Assembly (NCBI GenBank): GCA_026126165.1
Contig: JAHCJR010000007.1
Span: 1-62,630 of the forward strand
Length of the DNA: 62,630 nucleotides
Origin: Alphaproteobacteria bacterium
GTDB lineage: Bacteria > Pseudomonadota > Alphaproteobacteria > Ferrovibrionales > Ferrovibrionaceae
Reading direction: 5' to 3'
The notes under the pieces were generated by a model. The model saw only the letters and a program-made list of their open reading frames with translations. It made no database searches and was not told the origin of the DNA. Of the stretch, positions 16,637 through 26,104 are shown piece by piece. Both the position numbers and the translations under genes were made by a program. Numbering within the stretch: the stretch's first letter is position 1; the number at the start of each line of letters is the position of its first letter.

Positions 16637-17479
16637 GTGACGCATCCTGTCGTTGGCATCGACCATTGCGTGGTGCTGGTCCGCGACCTCGACCGCGCTG
16701 AGGAACGCTATAGCCGCCTTGGCTTCCGCCTGCTGGCGCGCGGGCGGCACAGCGAGCATATGGGGACGGGCAATCACTGCATCATGCTTGCCGGCAGCTA
16801 CCTCGAGCTGCTGGGCGTGCTCGCCGCCCGTCCGGCGAACGAGCCCTGGCGGCGCAGCCTCCTGGACGGGGAAGGTCTCAAATCCGTGGCCCTGGCAAGC
16901 CGGGACGCGGACCGCGCGCGCCGTGTCTTTCTAGACGCAGGGCTCGATGCGGGAGACCTGCTCGAATTCTCGCGCCCGGTGGAGTTGGATGGCCGGCGCG
17001 GCGATGCGCGGTTCCGGGTCACGCGGCTCGCGCCCGGCATCGTTCCCGGACTGGACTTCTTCGTCTGCCAGCATGACACGCCGGACCTGGTCTGGCTGCC
17101 CGGCGCGGACCGGCACGAGAACGGCGCCATCTCGCTGCTCGGGCTCACCATCGCCTCGCCCAATGCCGAGATCGACGCGGAGCAGGCCGCTCGCCTCTTC
17201 CCTGCGGGGTCGCGGCGCGGGACGCTGGTCGAGACCGGCCGGGGGCGGCTCCGCTTCGTCAAGCATCCGACACTCGCCACACTCTTTCCCGGCATTCGGT
17301 TCGAGAGCCTGCCGCCGTTCGCCGCCGCCCTGCACGTCCAGGTGAGCGAGCCGGCACAGGCCGCGCGGCTGCTCACGCGCAACGACGTGCCCTTCATTCG
17401 CGCGGCCGACGGCACCGTTCTGGTTCCGCCGCAACTCGCCTGCGGCGTCCTGGTCGCCTTTCAGACCCAGTCGCTGTAA
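16637..17479 (+). CDS. VOC-family glyoxalase-like protein
   Basis: A 280-residue protein with a glyoxalase-like (VOC) N-terminal module: GIDHCVVLVRDLDRAEERYSRLGF is typical of the first beta-alpha-beta repeat, with the first metal histidine. A second module follows near SLLGLTIASPNAEI. Members bind a metal and act on small carbonyl or aromatic compounds, but the reaction here cannot be named. It follows dctM closely on the same strand, so its product may be metabolised from the substrate of the TRAP transporter. Confidence 0.75.
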   Translation: MTHPVVGIDHCVVLVRDLDRAEERYSRLGFRLLARGRHSEHMGTGNHCIMLAGSYLELLGVLAARPANEPWRRSLLDGEGLKSVALASRDADRARRVFLDAGLDAGDLLEFSRPVELDGRRGDARFRVTRLAPGIVPGLDFFVCQHDTPDLVWLPGADRHENGAISLLGLTIASPNAEIDAEQAARLFPAGSRRGTLVETGRGRLRFVKHPTLATLFPGIRFESLPPFAAALHVQVSEPAQAARLLTRNDVPFIRAADGTVLVPPQLACGVLVAFQTQSL

Positions 17480-17484
17480 GACCT

Positions 17485-18252
17485 TCAGGCCGCCCGGCGG
17501 TCCTGGCCGCGGAAGGCCCAGCCGGTGAAGCGCTGCTCCAGCAGCGCGAAGACCGCATACATGACGATACCGAGCACCGCCAGGCACAGCAGGCCGCCAA
17601 AGACCAGCGGCACCTCGGAATTGGCCTGCGCGATCAGCATGAGGTGTCCGACGCCGGAATTGGCCGCGACCGTCTCCGACACGACCGAGCCGACGAAGGC
17701 CAGCGTGATCGCCACTTTGAGGGAACCGAAGAAATAGGGCAGCGAGCGCGGTATCCCGACCTTCAGCATGATGTCCATCTTCTTCGCGCCGAGCGCGCGC
17801 AGCACGTCCTCGAGTTCCGGCTCGAGCGTCGCGAGGCCGGTCGCGACATTCACCACGATCGGAAAGAAGGAAATCAGGAAGGCTGTCAGGATGGCCGGGA
17901 CCGTGCCGATCCCGAACCAGAGAACCAGAACCGGGACCACCGCAACCTTGGGCACGGAATTGAAGCCGATCATCACCGGATAAAGGCCGTTATAGATCGT
18001 CTTCGACCAGCCGATGAAGATGCCGAGCGCGAGGCCGAAAACCACCGCGATGCCGAATCCGGCCAGCGTGGTATAGAGCGTCTGCATCGAATTCCTGAAC
18101 AGCGCCTGGCGAAAGACCCAGGACTGTTCGAAGACGAGGCTTGGTGGCGGCAGGATATAGGTGCCGATATCGAGAACCCGCACCCCGATTTCCCAGACCA
18201 CGAAAAAGGCCACGGTGAAGAGCCAGGGCGCAAGTCGCTCGGTGCGGCTCAT
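17485..18252 (-). CDS. ABC transporter permease (SsuC/TauC/ThiX type)
   Basis: A 255-residue inner-membrane permease with six predicted helices and the cytoplasmic loop motif that docks the ATPase: RALGAKKMDIMLKVGIPRSLPYFF. The helix AVVFGLALGIFIGW and the stretch VAVVPVLVLWFGIGTVP are characteristic of the nitrate/sulfonate/taurine/pyrimidine family. The start overlaps the end of the ATPase gene by four bases (ATGA). It is the last gene of a three-gene importer operon; the product works with the NMT1-type binding protein. Confidence 0.9.
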   Translation of the reverse strand: MSRTERLAPWLFTVAFFVVWEIGVRVLDIGTYILPPPSLVFEQSWVFRQALFRNSMQTLYTTLAGFGIAVVFGLALGIFIGWSKTIYNGLYPVMIGFNSVPKVAVVPVLVLWFGIGTVPAILTAFLISFFPIVVNVATGLATLEPELEDVLRALGAKKMDIMLKVGIPRSLPYFFGSLKVAITLAFVGSVVSETVAANSGVGHLMLIAQANSEVPLVFGGLLCLAVLGIVMYAVFALLEQRFTGWAFRGQDRRAA

Positions 18253-19043
18253 GACACCTCTCCCTGCCGGACCGCGCTGATATGATCCCGGAGCTCATGC
18301 ACGATGGCGACAAAGTCCGGATCGAAGGTTCGCGCCAGACTGCGCGGGCGTTCGAGTTCGATGCGCCGTTCCGCCACGATCCGCCCCGGCCGGCTGGACA
18401 TCACCAGCACCCGGTCCGCCAGATAGACGGCCTCGCGCAGATCGTGGGTGACGAGGATCACGGTGAAGCGCTTCTCCAGCCAGAGATCCTGGAGCACCGA
18501 CCAGAGTTCCTCGCGGGTGAAGGCATCGAGCGCCGCAAAAGGCTCGTCCAGCATCAGCAGTTCCGGCTGGTGGATCAGGGCGCGGCAGAGGGAGGCGCGC
18601 TGCTGCATGCCACCGGAGAGCTGCCATGGATACTTTCGGCCGAAGCCACCGAGACCAACCGTCGCCAGCAGCGCCTCGGCCGCCGCCTCGTTCTCCTTGC
18701 GCCGGGCGCGGAAATGACGGCGGTGCGGCTGGACGATTTCGAGCGGCAACAGGATATTGTCGATGGTCGTCCGCCAGGGCAGCATGATCGGATTCTGGAA
18801 CGCCATGCCGGCAATCTTCACCGGCCCATCGACCTGATTGCCGGCAACGCGGACCGAGCCGCGCGAGGGCGGATGCAGCCCGGTGACCAGCTTCATCAGC
18901 GAGGACTTGCCGCAGCCCGACGGACCGACCACGGCGAGGAACTCGCCCTGCGCCACGCCGAGGCTGGCGCCGCGCAGGGCCAAGGTTCCGTCTGGTCCGC
19001 CATACATCAAGTCGACATCGTCGAGCTCGACGAACCGGCTCAT
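18249..19043 (-). CDS. ABC transporter ATP-binding protein
   Basis: A 264-residue ATPase that powers the importer. Walker A is VGPSGCGKSS, the signature is LSGGMQQRASLC, and Walker B is LLMLDEPFAALD, followed by the switch histidine in VTHDLREA. The sequence groups with SsuB/TauB/ThiZ types. It lies between the binding-protein and permease genes and overlaps the permease start. The 50-base gap from the binding-protein gene allows one transcript for all three genes. Confidence 0.92.
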   Translation of the reverse strand: MSRFVELDDVDLMYGGPDGTLALRGASLGVAQGEFLAVVGPSGCGKSSLMKLVTGLHPPSRGSVRVAGNQVDGPVKIAGMAFQNPIMLPWRTTIDNILLPLEIVQPHRRHFRARRKENEAAAEALLATVGLGGFGRKYPWQLSGGMQQRASLCRALIHQPELLMLDEPFAALDAFTREELWSVLQDLWLEKRFTVILVTHDLREAVYLADRVLVMSSRPGRIVAERRIELERPRSLARTFDPDFVAIVHELRDHISAVRQGEVS

Positions 19044-19093
19044 GCATCCGCCCCTTCGACGGCGGGAGGCAAGTGCGGCAAGGCTGTCAAGAA

Positions 19094-20119
19094 CTACATT
19101 ACCTTCCGCTGGGCCGGCGGCGGCAGGAATGCATCGGTAAAGATATCCTCCGGCTTCGGCCGGTTGGTGAATTCGTAGGAGACCGAAATCTGCTCGATTG
19201 CCCTGGCGAGCCGCGCCATGTCGACGCCGCCCATGCCGTTCTGCTTGACATAGGGCGTCAGGATGTTCTGCTCGATCGCCATCTTCAGGCGCGGCAGCTC
19301 GACCGACTCGCGCGCCACGTCGTTGCGCTTAAGGACCGACTTGACCGCCGAGGCCGGATCCTTGATCGAATCGGCCCAGCCCTTGATCGTGGCGCGGATG
19401 AATGCCTTCACCGCATCCGGATTCTTCGCGGCGAAGTCGGGATTGGCCATCACCACGTTGCCATAGAGCACGAGACCGTGATTGGCCATCAGCATGACCT
19501 GGATCTGATCGGCGGGAACGCCCGCATTGACCAGATTGAAATAGGAAGAGAACGAGAAACCGGTGATCGCATCCACCTTGCCGTCCTTGAGCATCGGCTC
19601 GCGCACGGGAAAGCCCACATTCTCGATCTTCACCTTGGCGGCGTCGATGCCGTTCTCCTTGACGAAGGATTTCCACTGGGCATAGGCCCCGTCGGGCGCC
19701 GGCGCGCCGAGCGTCTTGCCCTCGAGACCCTTGGGCCCGGAAATTCCGTTCTTCTTCAGGGTGACGATGGCGAAGGGCGGGACGTCATAGAGCATCATGA
19801 CGCCCTTGAGCGCGAGGGCCGGGTTCTTGTCGCGGAAACGGATCAGGCTGTTGATATCGGCAAAGCCCATGTCATAGGTGCCCGACGCCACACGGTTGAT
19901 TCCTTCGGTGGAATTGGCCCCCGAATCGATGGTGACGTCCAGCCCTTCGGCCTTGTAGTAGCCCTTGTCCATCGCCACCACGAAGCCGGCCGCCGGACCT
20001 TCGAACTTCCAGTCCAGCGTGAATTTCACCTTCGTCTGCGCCGCGGCCGGTTGCAGCGCTGCGACCGAGAGGGCGCCCGCGAAGGCAACCGCCCCGAGAA
20101 TCCTGCTCATATGGCTCAT
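19094..20119 (-). CDS. NMT1/THI5-type ABC transporter substrate-binding protein
   Basis: A 341-residue exported binding protein. A signal peptide ends near PAAAQ, then the family opening FTLDWKFEGPAAGFVVAMDKGYY, followed by GLDVTIDSG. This family binds pyrimidine precursors of thiamine, riboflavin, sulfonates, or purine-related N-heterocycles. The first ATG of MSHMSRIL at 20119 is used; a longer frame upstream has no signal-like start. The gene is divergent from xanthine dehydrogenase, which suggests, but does not prove, a purine or related heterocycle as substrate. Confidence 0.88.
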   Translation of the reverse strand: MSHMSRILGAVAFAGALSVAALQPAAAQTKVKFTLDWKFEGPAAGFVVAMDKGYYKAEGLDVTIDSGANSTEGINRVASGTYDMGFADINSLIRFRDKNPALALKGVMMLYDVPPFAIVTLKKNGISGPKGLEGKTLGAPAPDGAYAQWKSFVKENGIDAAKVKIENVGFPVREPMLKDGKVDAITGFSFSSYFNLVNAGVPADQIQVMLMANHGLVLYGNVVMANPDFAAKNPDAVKAFIRATIKGWADSIKDPASAVKSVLKRNDVARESVELPRLKMAIEQNILTPYVKQNGMGGVDMARLARAIEQISVSYEFTNRPKPEDIFTDAFLPPPAQRKVM

Positions 20120-20379
20120 GTTTCCACTCTCCCATCTGCTTGACGGCATCCGCGCGGGACCCGCCGGGCGGCCCTCGCTCCCGGAAAGAGCCGTGGCAAA
20201 TTGCATGCCACGAAATGATCCGCCACCCCGCCTGCCCAGACGCCGGATTGGACTTAGAAACCGCCTGAAAAGCAAGCACCATGTCGGAAATCCGGGCAGC
20301 ATTGCCCTGCCCAACTCCCGCGGCCTTTCCAAGCGCCTCCGCCCCCCCTAAGATTCCCCTGATGCAACAAGGGATGGCG

Positions 20380-21834
20380 ATGCCGGACGCGATCAGTTTC
20401 CTGCTCAATGGCGAGTTGCGCCGCATCGAGCGGCCGGCGCCGGAGCGCACCGTCCTCGACCATCTGCGCCTCGTCGAACGGCGCACCGGCACGAAGGAAG
20501 GTTGCGCGGAAGGCGATTGCGGCGCCTGCACCGTGGTACTTGGCGAACGGGCCGGCGACATGATCCGCTATCGGGCGGTCAACAGCTGCATCCTTTTCAC
20601 CACCGAACTGGACGGAAAGCTGCTGCTGACGGTCGAAGGCCTGCAGGATGCCGATGGCGGTCTCCACCCCGCGCAGCGGGCCCTGGTCGAGCACCATGGC
20701 AGCCAGTGCGGCTACTGCACGCCGGGCTTCGTCATGACCTTGTTCGCGCTGCATCATGCGCCCGGCATGACGGACGAGGACTCCATCCATCAGGCGCTCT
20801 CCGGCAATCTCTGCCGCTGCACCGGCTACCGGCCCATCCTCGCGGCGGCGCGCAGCGTCGCCGGCGTCGGCGACGACCGCTTCGCGCGGATGGCGCGGGA
20901 CCTGCTTGGCCGGCTGGATGGGTTGCGACGGGGATCGGGGATGGCGAGCGCCATCGACGGCGAATACGGGCGTTACGATGCGCCGGAGAGCCTCGCCGCG
21001 CTCGACCGGCTGCTGGCGGCGCATCCGGATGCGCATCTGCTGGCCGGCGGGACCGACCTCGGGCTTCTCGTCACCAAGCAGCACCGCGCGCTCGGGCACG
21101 TGATTTCGCTCAACCGCATCCCCGAGCTGCGCCGGATCGAGGCGGGCGGCGATGCCCTGATCGTCGGCGCGGCGGCGAACTATACCGATATCCTGCCGCA
21201 TCTGGAGAAGGACTGGCCTTCCTTCGCGGCCCTGATCCGCCGGCTCGGCTCCTGGCAGATCCGCAATCTGGGCACCATGGGCGGGAATGTCGCCAACGCT
21301 TCGCCCATCGGCGACAGCCCGCCCGCGCTGCTCGCACTGGGCGCCGAGGCAATCATCCGCTCAGCCGGTGGCGAGCGGGTCCTGCCCCTCGATCGCTTCT
21401 TCCTCGACTACCGGCGGACCGCGCTCGGCGCGGGGGAGTATCTGCGCGCGCTGCGCATTCCGCGTCCGGCCACGGGCGATTTCTTCCGGACCTACAAGGT
21501 CTCCAAGCGTTTCGAGCAGGACATCTCGGCCGTCTGCGGCGCCTTCTTCCTGCGTTTCGACGATGCGGGGCGGGTCGCCCTGGCGCGCATCGCCTATGGC
21601 GGCATGGCGGCGACCCCGAGGCGGGCCGCCGGTGCGGAAGCGGCGCTCGCCGGGCGCCGCTTCGATGCGGCCGCGGTCGACGCCGCCATCGCCGCCCTGG
21701 CGGACGATTTCGCGCCGATCGACGATTTCCGCGCCTCCGCGCACTATCGCCGCCTCCTCGCCGGCAACCTGCTTCGCCGCGCGCTCCTGGAGCGCACTAC
21801 GCCGGAAACGCTGGCTGGAGTTCTGGCGCTATGA
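20380..21834 (+). CDS. xdhA: Xanthine dehydrogenase small subunit XdhA (2Fe-2S and FAD)
   Basis: A 484-residue subunit carrying two [2Fe-2S] clusters and FAD. Cluster I ligands are C42, C47, C50 (CAEGDCGAC) and C70; cluster II lies in QCGYCTPGF and LCRCTGYRP. The FAD domain starts around LLAGGTDLGLL and includes LGTMGGNVANASPIGDS. The ATG at 20380 is preferred because AAGGGA sits five bases before it; ATGs at 20362 and 20374 are alternatives. The stop overlaps the xdhB start by four bases. The enzyme oxidises hypoxanthine and xanthine to urate, passing electrons to NAD. Confidence 0.93.
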   Translation: MPDAISFLLNGELRRIERPAPERTVLDHLRLVERRTGTKEGCAEGDCGACTVVLGERAGDMIRYRAVNSCILFTTELDGKLLLTVEGLQDADGGLHPAQRALVEHHGSQCGYCTPGFVMTLFALHHAPGMTDEDSIHQALSGNLCRCTGYRPILAAARSVAGVGDDRFARMARDLLGRLDGLRRGSGMASAIDGEYGRYDAPESLAALDRLLAAHPDAHLLAGGTDLGLLVTKQHRALGHVISLNRIPELRRIEAGGDALIVGAAANYTDILPHLEKDWPSFAALIRRLGSWQIRNLGTMGGNVANASPIGDSPPALLALGAEAIIRSAGGERVLPLDRFFLDYRRTALGAGEYLRALRIPRPATGDFFRTYKVSKRFEQDISAVCGAFFLRFDDAGRVALARIAYGGMAATPRRAAGAEAALAGRRFDAAAVDAAIAALADDFAPIDDFRASAHYRRLLAGNLLRRALLERTTPETLAGVLAL

Positions 21835-24140
21835 ACGACATGCCGACAGGCGGCGTCCGCCAGGCGTTGCGGCACGACAGCGCGGTCAAGCACGTGACCG
21901 GCGAGGCGCAGTATATCGACGACATGCCGGAGCTGCCCGGAACGCTGCATGCCTGGCTCGCCACCAGCGACAAGGCGCATGCAAGGATCCTCCGCATGGA
22001 CCTGTCGGCGGCGCTCGCCCTGCCCGGCGTCGCGGCCATCGTCACCGCGCGCGACATACCGGGCCGCAACGATATCGCGCCCATCCTCAAGGGCGAACCG
22101 GCACTGGCGGATGGCGTGGTGGAGCATGTCGGCCATCCCTTCGCCGCCGTGGCCGCCGAGACCATGGAGATCGCCCGCCGCGCCGCCTCGCTGATCGCGG
22201 TGGATTACGAGGAACTGCCGCCGATCCTTTCCATCGAACAGGCCATCGCCGAACAGGCCTTCGTCTCCCGCGTCCTCACCATGCAACGCGGCGACTGGCG
22301 GGAAGGGCTGCGGGCGGCGCGGCACCGCCGCGCCGGGCGGCTCGAGATCGGCGGGCAGGATCATTTCTACCTCGAATCCCAGGTCGCACTCGCCATTCCC
22401 CAGGAGGATGGCGACATGCTGGTCCATTCCTCGACCCAGCATCCGACCGAGGTCCAGCATGGCGTGGCCACCCTGCTCGGGCTCGCGAACAATGCCGTGA
22501 CCGTGGAATGCCGCCGCATGGGCGGCGGCTTCGGCGGCAAGGAAAGCCAGGCCACGATCATCGCCGGCATCGCCGCCCTGCTGGCGCGCCGCAGCGGCCG
22601 GCCGGTCAAACTCCGCCTCGTGCGCGACGACGACATGATCGTCACCGGCAAGCGACACGACTTCCTGATCCGCTACGAAGTCGGTTTCGACGACGAGGGC
22701 CGGATCGAGGCGATCGACATGGAACTGGCGGCGCGCTGCGGCAACGTGGCCGACCTCTCGCCCGCCGTGCTGACCCGCGCGCTCTGCCACATGGACAATT
22801 GCTATTACCTGCCCGCGGTGCGCGCGCGCGGCCTGCCCTGCCGGACCAACACGGTCTCGAACACCGCCTTCCGGGGCTTCGGCGGACCGCAAGGCATGCT
22901 GGCCATCGAAGCCGTCATCGAGACCATCGCTTATGCCCTCGGCCGGCCGACCGATCAGGTGCGCGCCGTAAACTACTATGGCGGCGCGGGGCGCGAGGTG
23001 ACGCCCTATGGACAGCGCATCCGGGACAACCTCATCCCGCGCATCACGCGCGAGATCGCCGCGCAGGCGGACTATGAGCGGCGGCGGCGCGACATCGACG
23101 CCTTCAATGCCACGAGCCCGGTGATCAGGAAGGGCCTTGCCCTGTTCCCGCTCAAGTTCGGCATCTCCTTCAACCTGCCGACGCTGAACCAGGCCGGCGC
23201 GCTGGTCCATGTCTATACCGATGGCAGCGTGCATCTGAACCATGGCGGGACGGAGATGGGCCAGGGTCTCTTCACCAAGGTGGCCCAGGTGGTGGCGGAA
23301 GTCTTCCGCATCGATATCGACCATATCAAGGTCTCCGCCGCCTCGACCGCGAAGGTGCCAAATACCTCGGCCACGGCCGCCTCCTCCGGATCGGATCTCA
23401 ACGGCATGGCGGCGATGCAGGCGGCGCAGACGATCAAGAACCGGATGATCGCCTTCGCCGCCGAGCATTTCGGCGTGTTGCCCGAGCAGGTGGAGTTCGC
23501 GGCGAACCGGGTAATCGTCGGCAACCGTTCGCTCGCCTTCGGCGAGCTCGCGCATCTCGCCTGGGCCAACCGCATCTCGCTCTCCGCCACCGGCTTCTAC
23601 CGCACGCCGGAGATCCATTTCGACCTGGAGCGCATGCAGGGCGAGCCCTTCTACTATTTCACCTATGGCGCCTGCGTGGCCGAGGCCGCCATCGATACCC
23701 TGACCGGCGAGAGCCGCATCCTGCGCGCCGATATCCTGCAGGATTGCGGCAGCTCCCTGAACCCCGCCATCGACATGGGTCAGATCGAGGGCGGCTTCGT
23801 CCAGGGCATGGGCTGGCTCACCTGCGAGGAACTGGTCTGGGACGGAACCGGCGCGCTCAGGACCCATGCCCCCTCGACCTACAAGATCCCGGTCAGCCGC
23901 GACCTGCCGCCCGTCTTCGATGTCCGCATTCTCGAGGACGCACCGAACCGGGCGGCGACCGTCTTCCGTTCGAAAGGCATCGGCGAGCCGCCGCTGATGC
24001 TGGCCATCGCCACCTGGCTCGCGATTCGCGATGCAGTGGCCTCGGTCGGCGGCCACCGGCTTGCGCCGCCGCTCGACGCGCCGGCGACGCCCGAACGCAT
24101 CCTGATGGCGGTAGAGGCCTTGAAAGAACGCGCCGGCTGA
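21831..24140 (+). CDS. xdhB: Xanthine dehydrogenase large subunit XdhB (molybdopterin)
   Basis: A 769-residue molybdenum subunit. Active-site features of true xanthine dehydrogenases are all present: glutamate in HFYLES, the glutamine-rich MGGGFGGKESQ, arginine in AFRGFGGPQG, TEMGQGL and the catalytic glutamate in GIGEPPLM. These support purine rather than aldehyde or CO as substrate. The ATG overlaps the xdhA stop. The insertion chaperone gene xdhC is not in the window, so it must lie elsewhere. Purine oxidation would yield urate and, after further steps elsewhere, urea for the urease encoded at 37-43 kb. Confidence 0.94.
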   Translation: MNDMPTGGVRQALRHDSAVKHVTGEAQYIDDMPELPGTLHAWLATSDKAHARILRMDLSAALALPGVAAIVTARDIPGRNDIAPILKGEPALADGVVEHVGHPFAAVAAETMEIARRAASLIAVDYEELPPILSIEQAIAEQAFVSRVLTMQRGDWREGLRAARHRRAGRLEIGGQDHFYLESQVALAIPQEDGDMLVHSSTQHPTEVQHGVATLLGLANNAVTVECRRMGGGFGGKESQATIIAGIAALLARRSGRPVKLRLVRDDDMIVTGKRHDFLIRYEVGFDDEGRIEAIDMELAARCGNVADLSPAVLTRALCHMDNCYYLPAVRARGLPCRTNTVSNTAFRGFGGPQGMLAIEAVIETIAYALGRPTDQVRAVNYYGGAGREVTPYGQRIRDNLIPRITREIAAQADYERRRRDIDAFNATSPVIRKGLALFPLKFGISFNLPTLNQAGALVHVYTDGSVHLNHGGTEMGQGLFTKVAQVVAEVFRIDIDHIKVSAASTAKVPNTSATAASSGSDLNGMAAMQAAQTIKNRMIAFAAEHFGVLPEQVEFAANRVIVGNRSLAFGELAHLAWANRISLSATGFYRTPEIHFDLERMQGEPFYYFTYGACVAEAAIDTLTGESRILRADILQDCGSSLNPAIDMGQIEGGFVQGMGWLTCEELVWDGTGALRTHAPSTYKIPVSRDLPPVFDVRILEDAPNRAATVFRSKGIGEPPLMLAIATWLAIRDAVASVGGHRLAPPLDAPATPERILMAVEALKERAG

Positions 24141-24223
24141 CCCCGCCCCGAAGGCTTGCTGCCCCGCATCGCCGCCGCTATCTTCGCCGCTCCTGCAAAG
24201 TCTCGGAACAGGGTGCAAGCCGC

Positions 24224-25909
24224 ATGGGCAACGAACACAAGTTGCGGACCGGGGGCCAGATCCTGGTGGACCAGCTCAAGATCCACGGGGTGGATACCGC
24301 ATTCGGCGTCCCCGGCGAGAGCTACCTCGCCGTGCTCGACGCCCTGCACGATGCGCGCAATGTCATCCGCTTCGTCATCTGCCGGCAGGAAGCGGGCGCC
24401 GCCAACATGGCGGAAGCACATGGCAAGCTCACCGGCCAGCCCGGGATCTGTTTCGTCACGCGCGGCCCGGGCGCCTGCCATGCCGCAGTCGGCCTCCATA
24501 CCGGCTTCCAGGATTCGACGCCGATGATCCTCTTCATCGGCCAGGTGGCGCGCGACATGATGGAGCGCGAGGCTTTCCAGGAAGTGGATTACCGCCGGAT
24601 GTTCGGCCAGATGGCGAAATGGGTCGCCCAGATCGACGATGCGAAACGCATTCCCGAGTTCGTCTCCCACGCATTCCATCTCGCCACCTCCGGCCGCCCC
24701 GGCCCGGTGGTCCTCGCCCTGCCCGAGGACATGCTGACCGACGAGGTCGGCGTCGCCGATGCCGGACCCTACAGGCGCGTGCAGGCGCATCCGGGTCCCG
24801 GCCAGATGGCGGAGCTGCGCCACCTGCTGCAGGCGGCGCGCCATCCGATCGCCATTCTCGGCGGGGGCACCTGGACGGCGGAGGGCGCGGCCGACATGCG
24901 CGCCTTCGCCGAGGCCAATCGCCTGCCTGTCGCCTGTTCGTTCCGCTGCCAGGACTATTTCGACAACGATCATCCGAATTACGTCGGCGATGTCGGCATC
25001 GGCATCAATCCGAAACTGGCCGCGCGCATCGCCAGCTCGGACCTCGTGCTGGCGATCGGCCCGCGCCTCGGCGAGATGACGACCGGCGGTTATGCGATGT
25101 TCGACATTCCGGTGCCGCGTCAGCCGCTGGTCCATGTGCATCCCGGCGCGGAGGAGCTGGGCCGGGTCTACCAGGCGAAACTGATGATCAATTCCGGCAT
25201 GGCGGAGTTTGCAGCCGCGGCACGCGCCATGGCGCCCATCGAGAAGCCGGCCTGGGCAGATCAAACCGTGGCGATGCGGGCGGAATATGAAGCACACCAG
25301 GTGGCGAAGCCCCAGCCCGGTCCGCTCGACATGGCGAAAGTGGTCGCCCATCTCACGGCGAGCCTGCCCAGGGACGCGATCGTGACCAACGGCGCCGGCA
25401 ACTACGCCACCTGGATTCACCGCTTCCATCGCTACCGCACGTTCCGGTCCCAGCTCGCCCCCACCAGCGGCGCCATGGGTTACGGCGTGCCGGCGGCGAT
25501 CGCGGCCAAGCTCAGGCATCCGGACCGCGTTGTCGTCTCGCTGAACGGCGATGGCTGCTTCCTGATGTGCGGCCAGGAACTGGCCACGGCGGTTCAGTAC
25601 GGCGTCAACGTCATCTTCCTGGTGGTCAATAACGGCATGTACGGCACCATCCGCATGCACCAGGAGCGGGAGTATCCGGCACGGATCAGCGGCACCGAAC
25701 TGGTCAACCCCGACTTCGCCGCTTTCGCGCGCTCTTTCGGCGCGCAAGGAGAACTGGTCGAGCGCACCGCGGATTTCGCTCCTGCGTTCGAGCGGGCACT
25801 GCACGCGGCGAAACCGGCGCTCATCGAACTGCGCATCGACCCGGAGCAGATTTCGCCGCGCACGACGTTGAGCGAGATCCGCGCCGCGTCGCTGGCGAAG
25901 CGGTCGTGA
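24224..25909 (+). CDS. Thiamine diphosphate enzyme (acetolactate synthase-like)
   Basis: A 561-residue ThDP enzyme with the three usual domains. The catalytic glutamate is in VICRQEAGAANMAEAHGKLTG. The ThDP-magnesium motif is GDGCFLMCGQ followed by VVNNGMYGTI near residue 470. The sequence groups with acetolactate synthase/oxalyl-CoA decarboxylase/glyoxylate carboligase-like enzymes, but I cannot assign which. Glyoxylate carboligase would fit purine degradation downstream of xanthine dehydrogenase; however, the glutamate is present here, whereas the true Gcl has valine, so Gcl is unlikely. It may share the xdh transcript (83-base gap). Confidence 0.8.
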   Translation: MGNEHKLRTGGQILVDQLKIHGVDTAFGVPGESYLAVLDALHDARNVIRFVICRQEAGAANMAEAHGKLTGQPGICFVTRGPGACHAAVGLHTGFQDSTPMILFIGQVARDMMEREAFQEVDYRRMFGQMAKWVAQIDDAKRIPEFVSHAFHLATSGRPGPVVLALPEDMLTDEVGVADAGPYRRVQAHPGPGQMAELRHLLQAARHPIAILGGGTWTAEGAADMRAFAEANRLPVACSFRCQDYFDNDHPNYVGDVGIGINPKLAARIASSDLVLAIGPRLGEMTTGGYAMFDIPVPRQPLVHVHPGAEELGRVYQAKLMINSGMAEFAAAARAMAPIEKPAWADQTVAMRAEYEAHQVAKPQPGPLDMAKVVAHLTASLPRDAIVTNGAGNYATWIHRFHRYRTFRSQLAPTSGAMGYGVPAAIAAKLRHPDRVVVSLNGDGCFLMCGQELATAVQYGVNVIFLVVNNGMYGTIRMHQEREYPARISGTELVNPDFAAFARSFGAQGELVERTADFAPAFERALHAAKPALIELRIDPEQISPRTTLSEIRAASLAKRS

Positions 25910-25915
25910 CGTGGG

Positions 25916-26104
25916 TCAGCCGGCCTTGTCCAGTTCGTCGTAGTGGCGCTTGATCAGCCAGAAGACGAACAGCACGCCGAACAGGAAGAGCAGATAGCCG
26001 AAGACCGCGATGCCGCCATCCGTCGCGCCTGCGGCCATGATCAGTCCGAGCAGCGCCAGCACCGTGACCAGCGCGCCGATCAGCATGGACGAGAGATCGT
26101 TCAT
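25916..26104 (-). CDS. Small two-helix membrane protein at the end of the cco operon
   Basis: A 62-residue protein with two hydrophobic segments, SMLIGALVTVLALLGLIMAAG and FGYLLFLFGVLFVFWLI, and the charged tail KRHYDELDKAG. Its ATG overlaps the ccoS stop in the sequence ATGA, so it is translationally coupled to ccoS and is probably the ninth gene of the cco cluster. The size and topology resemble CcoQ or other small oxidase subunits, but there is no sequence match I recognise. Real coding is supported by the overlap and by clean membrane topology. Confidence 0.65.
   Translation of the reverse strand: MNDLSSMLIGALVTVLALLGLIMAAGATDGGIAVFGYLLFLFGVLFVFWLIKRHYDELDKAG

Noticed and set aside
21744-24218. 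Very long open frame antisense to xdhB
   Set aside because: High-GC genomes keep long antisense frames open; the translation is low-complexity with no domain, and xdhB on the other strand is beyond doubt.
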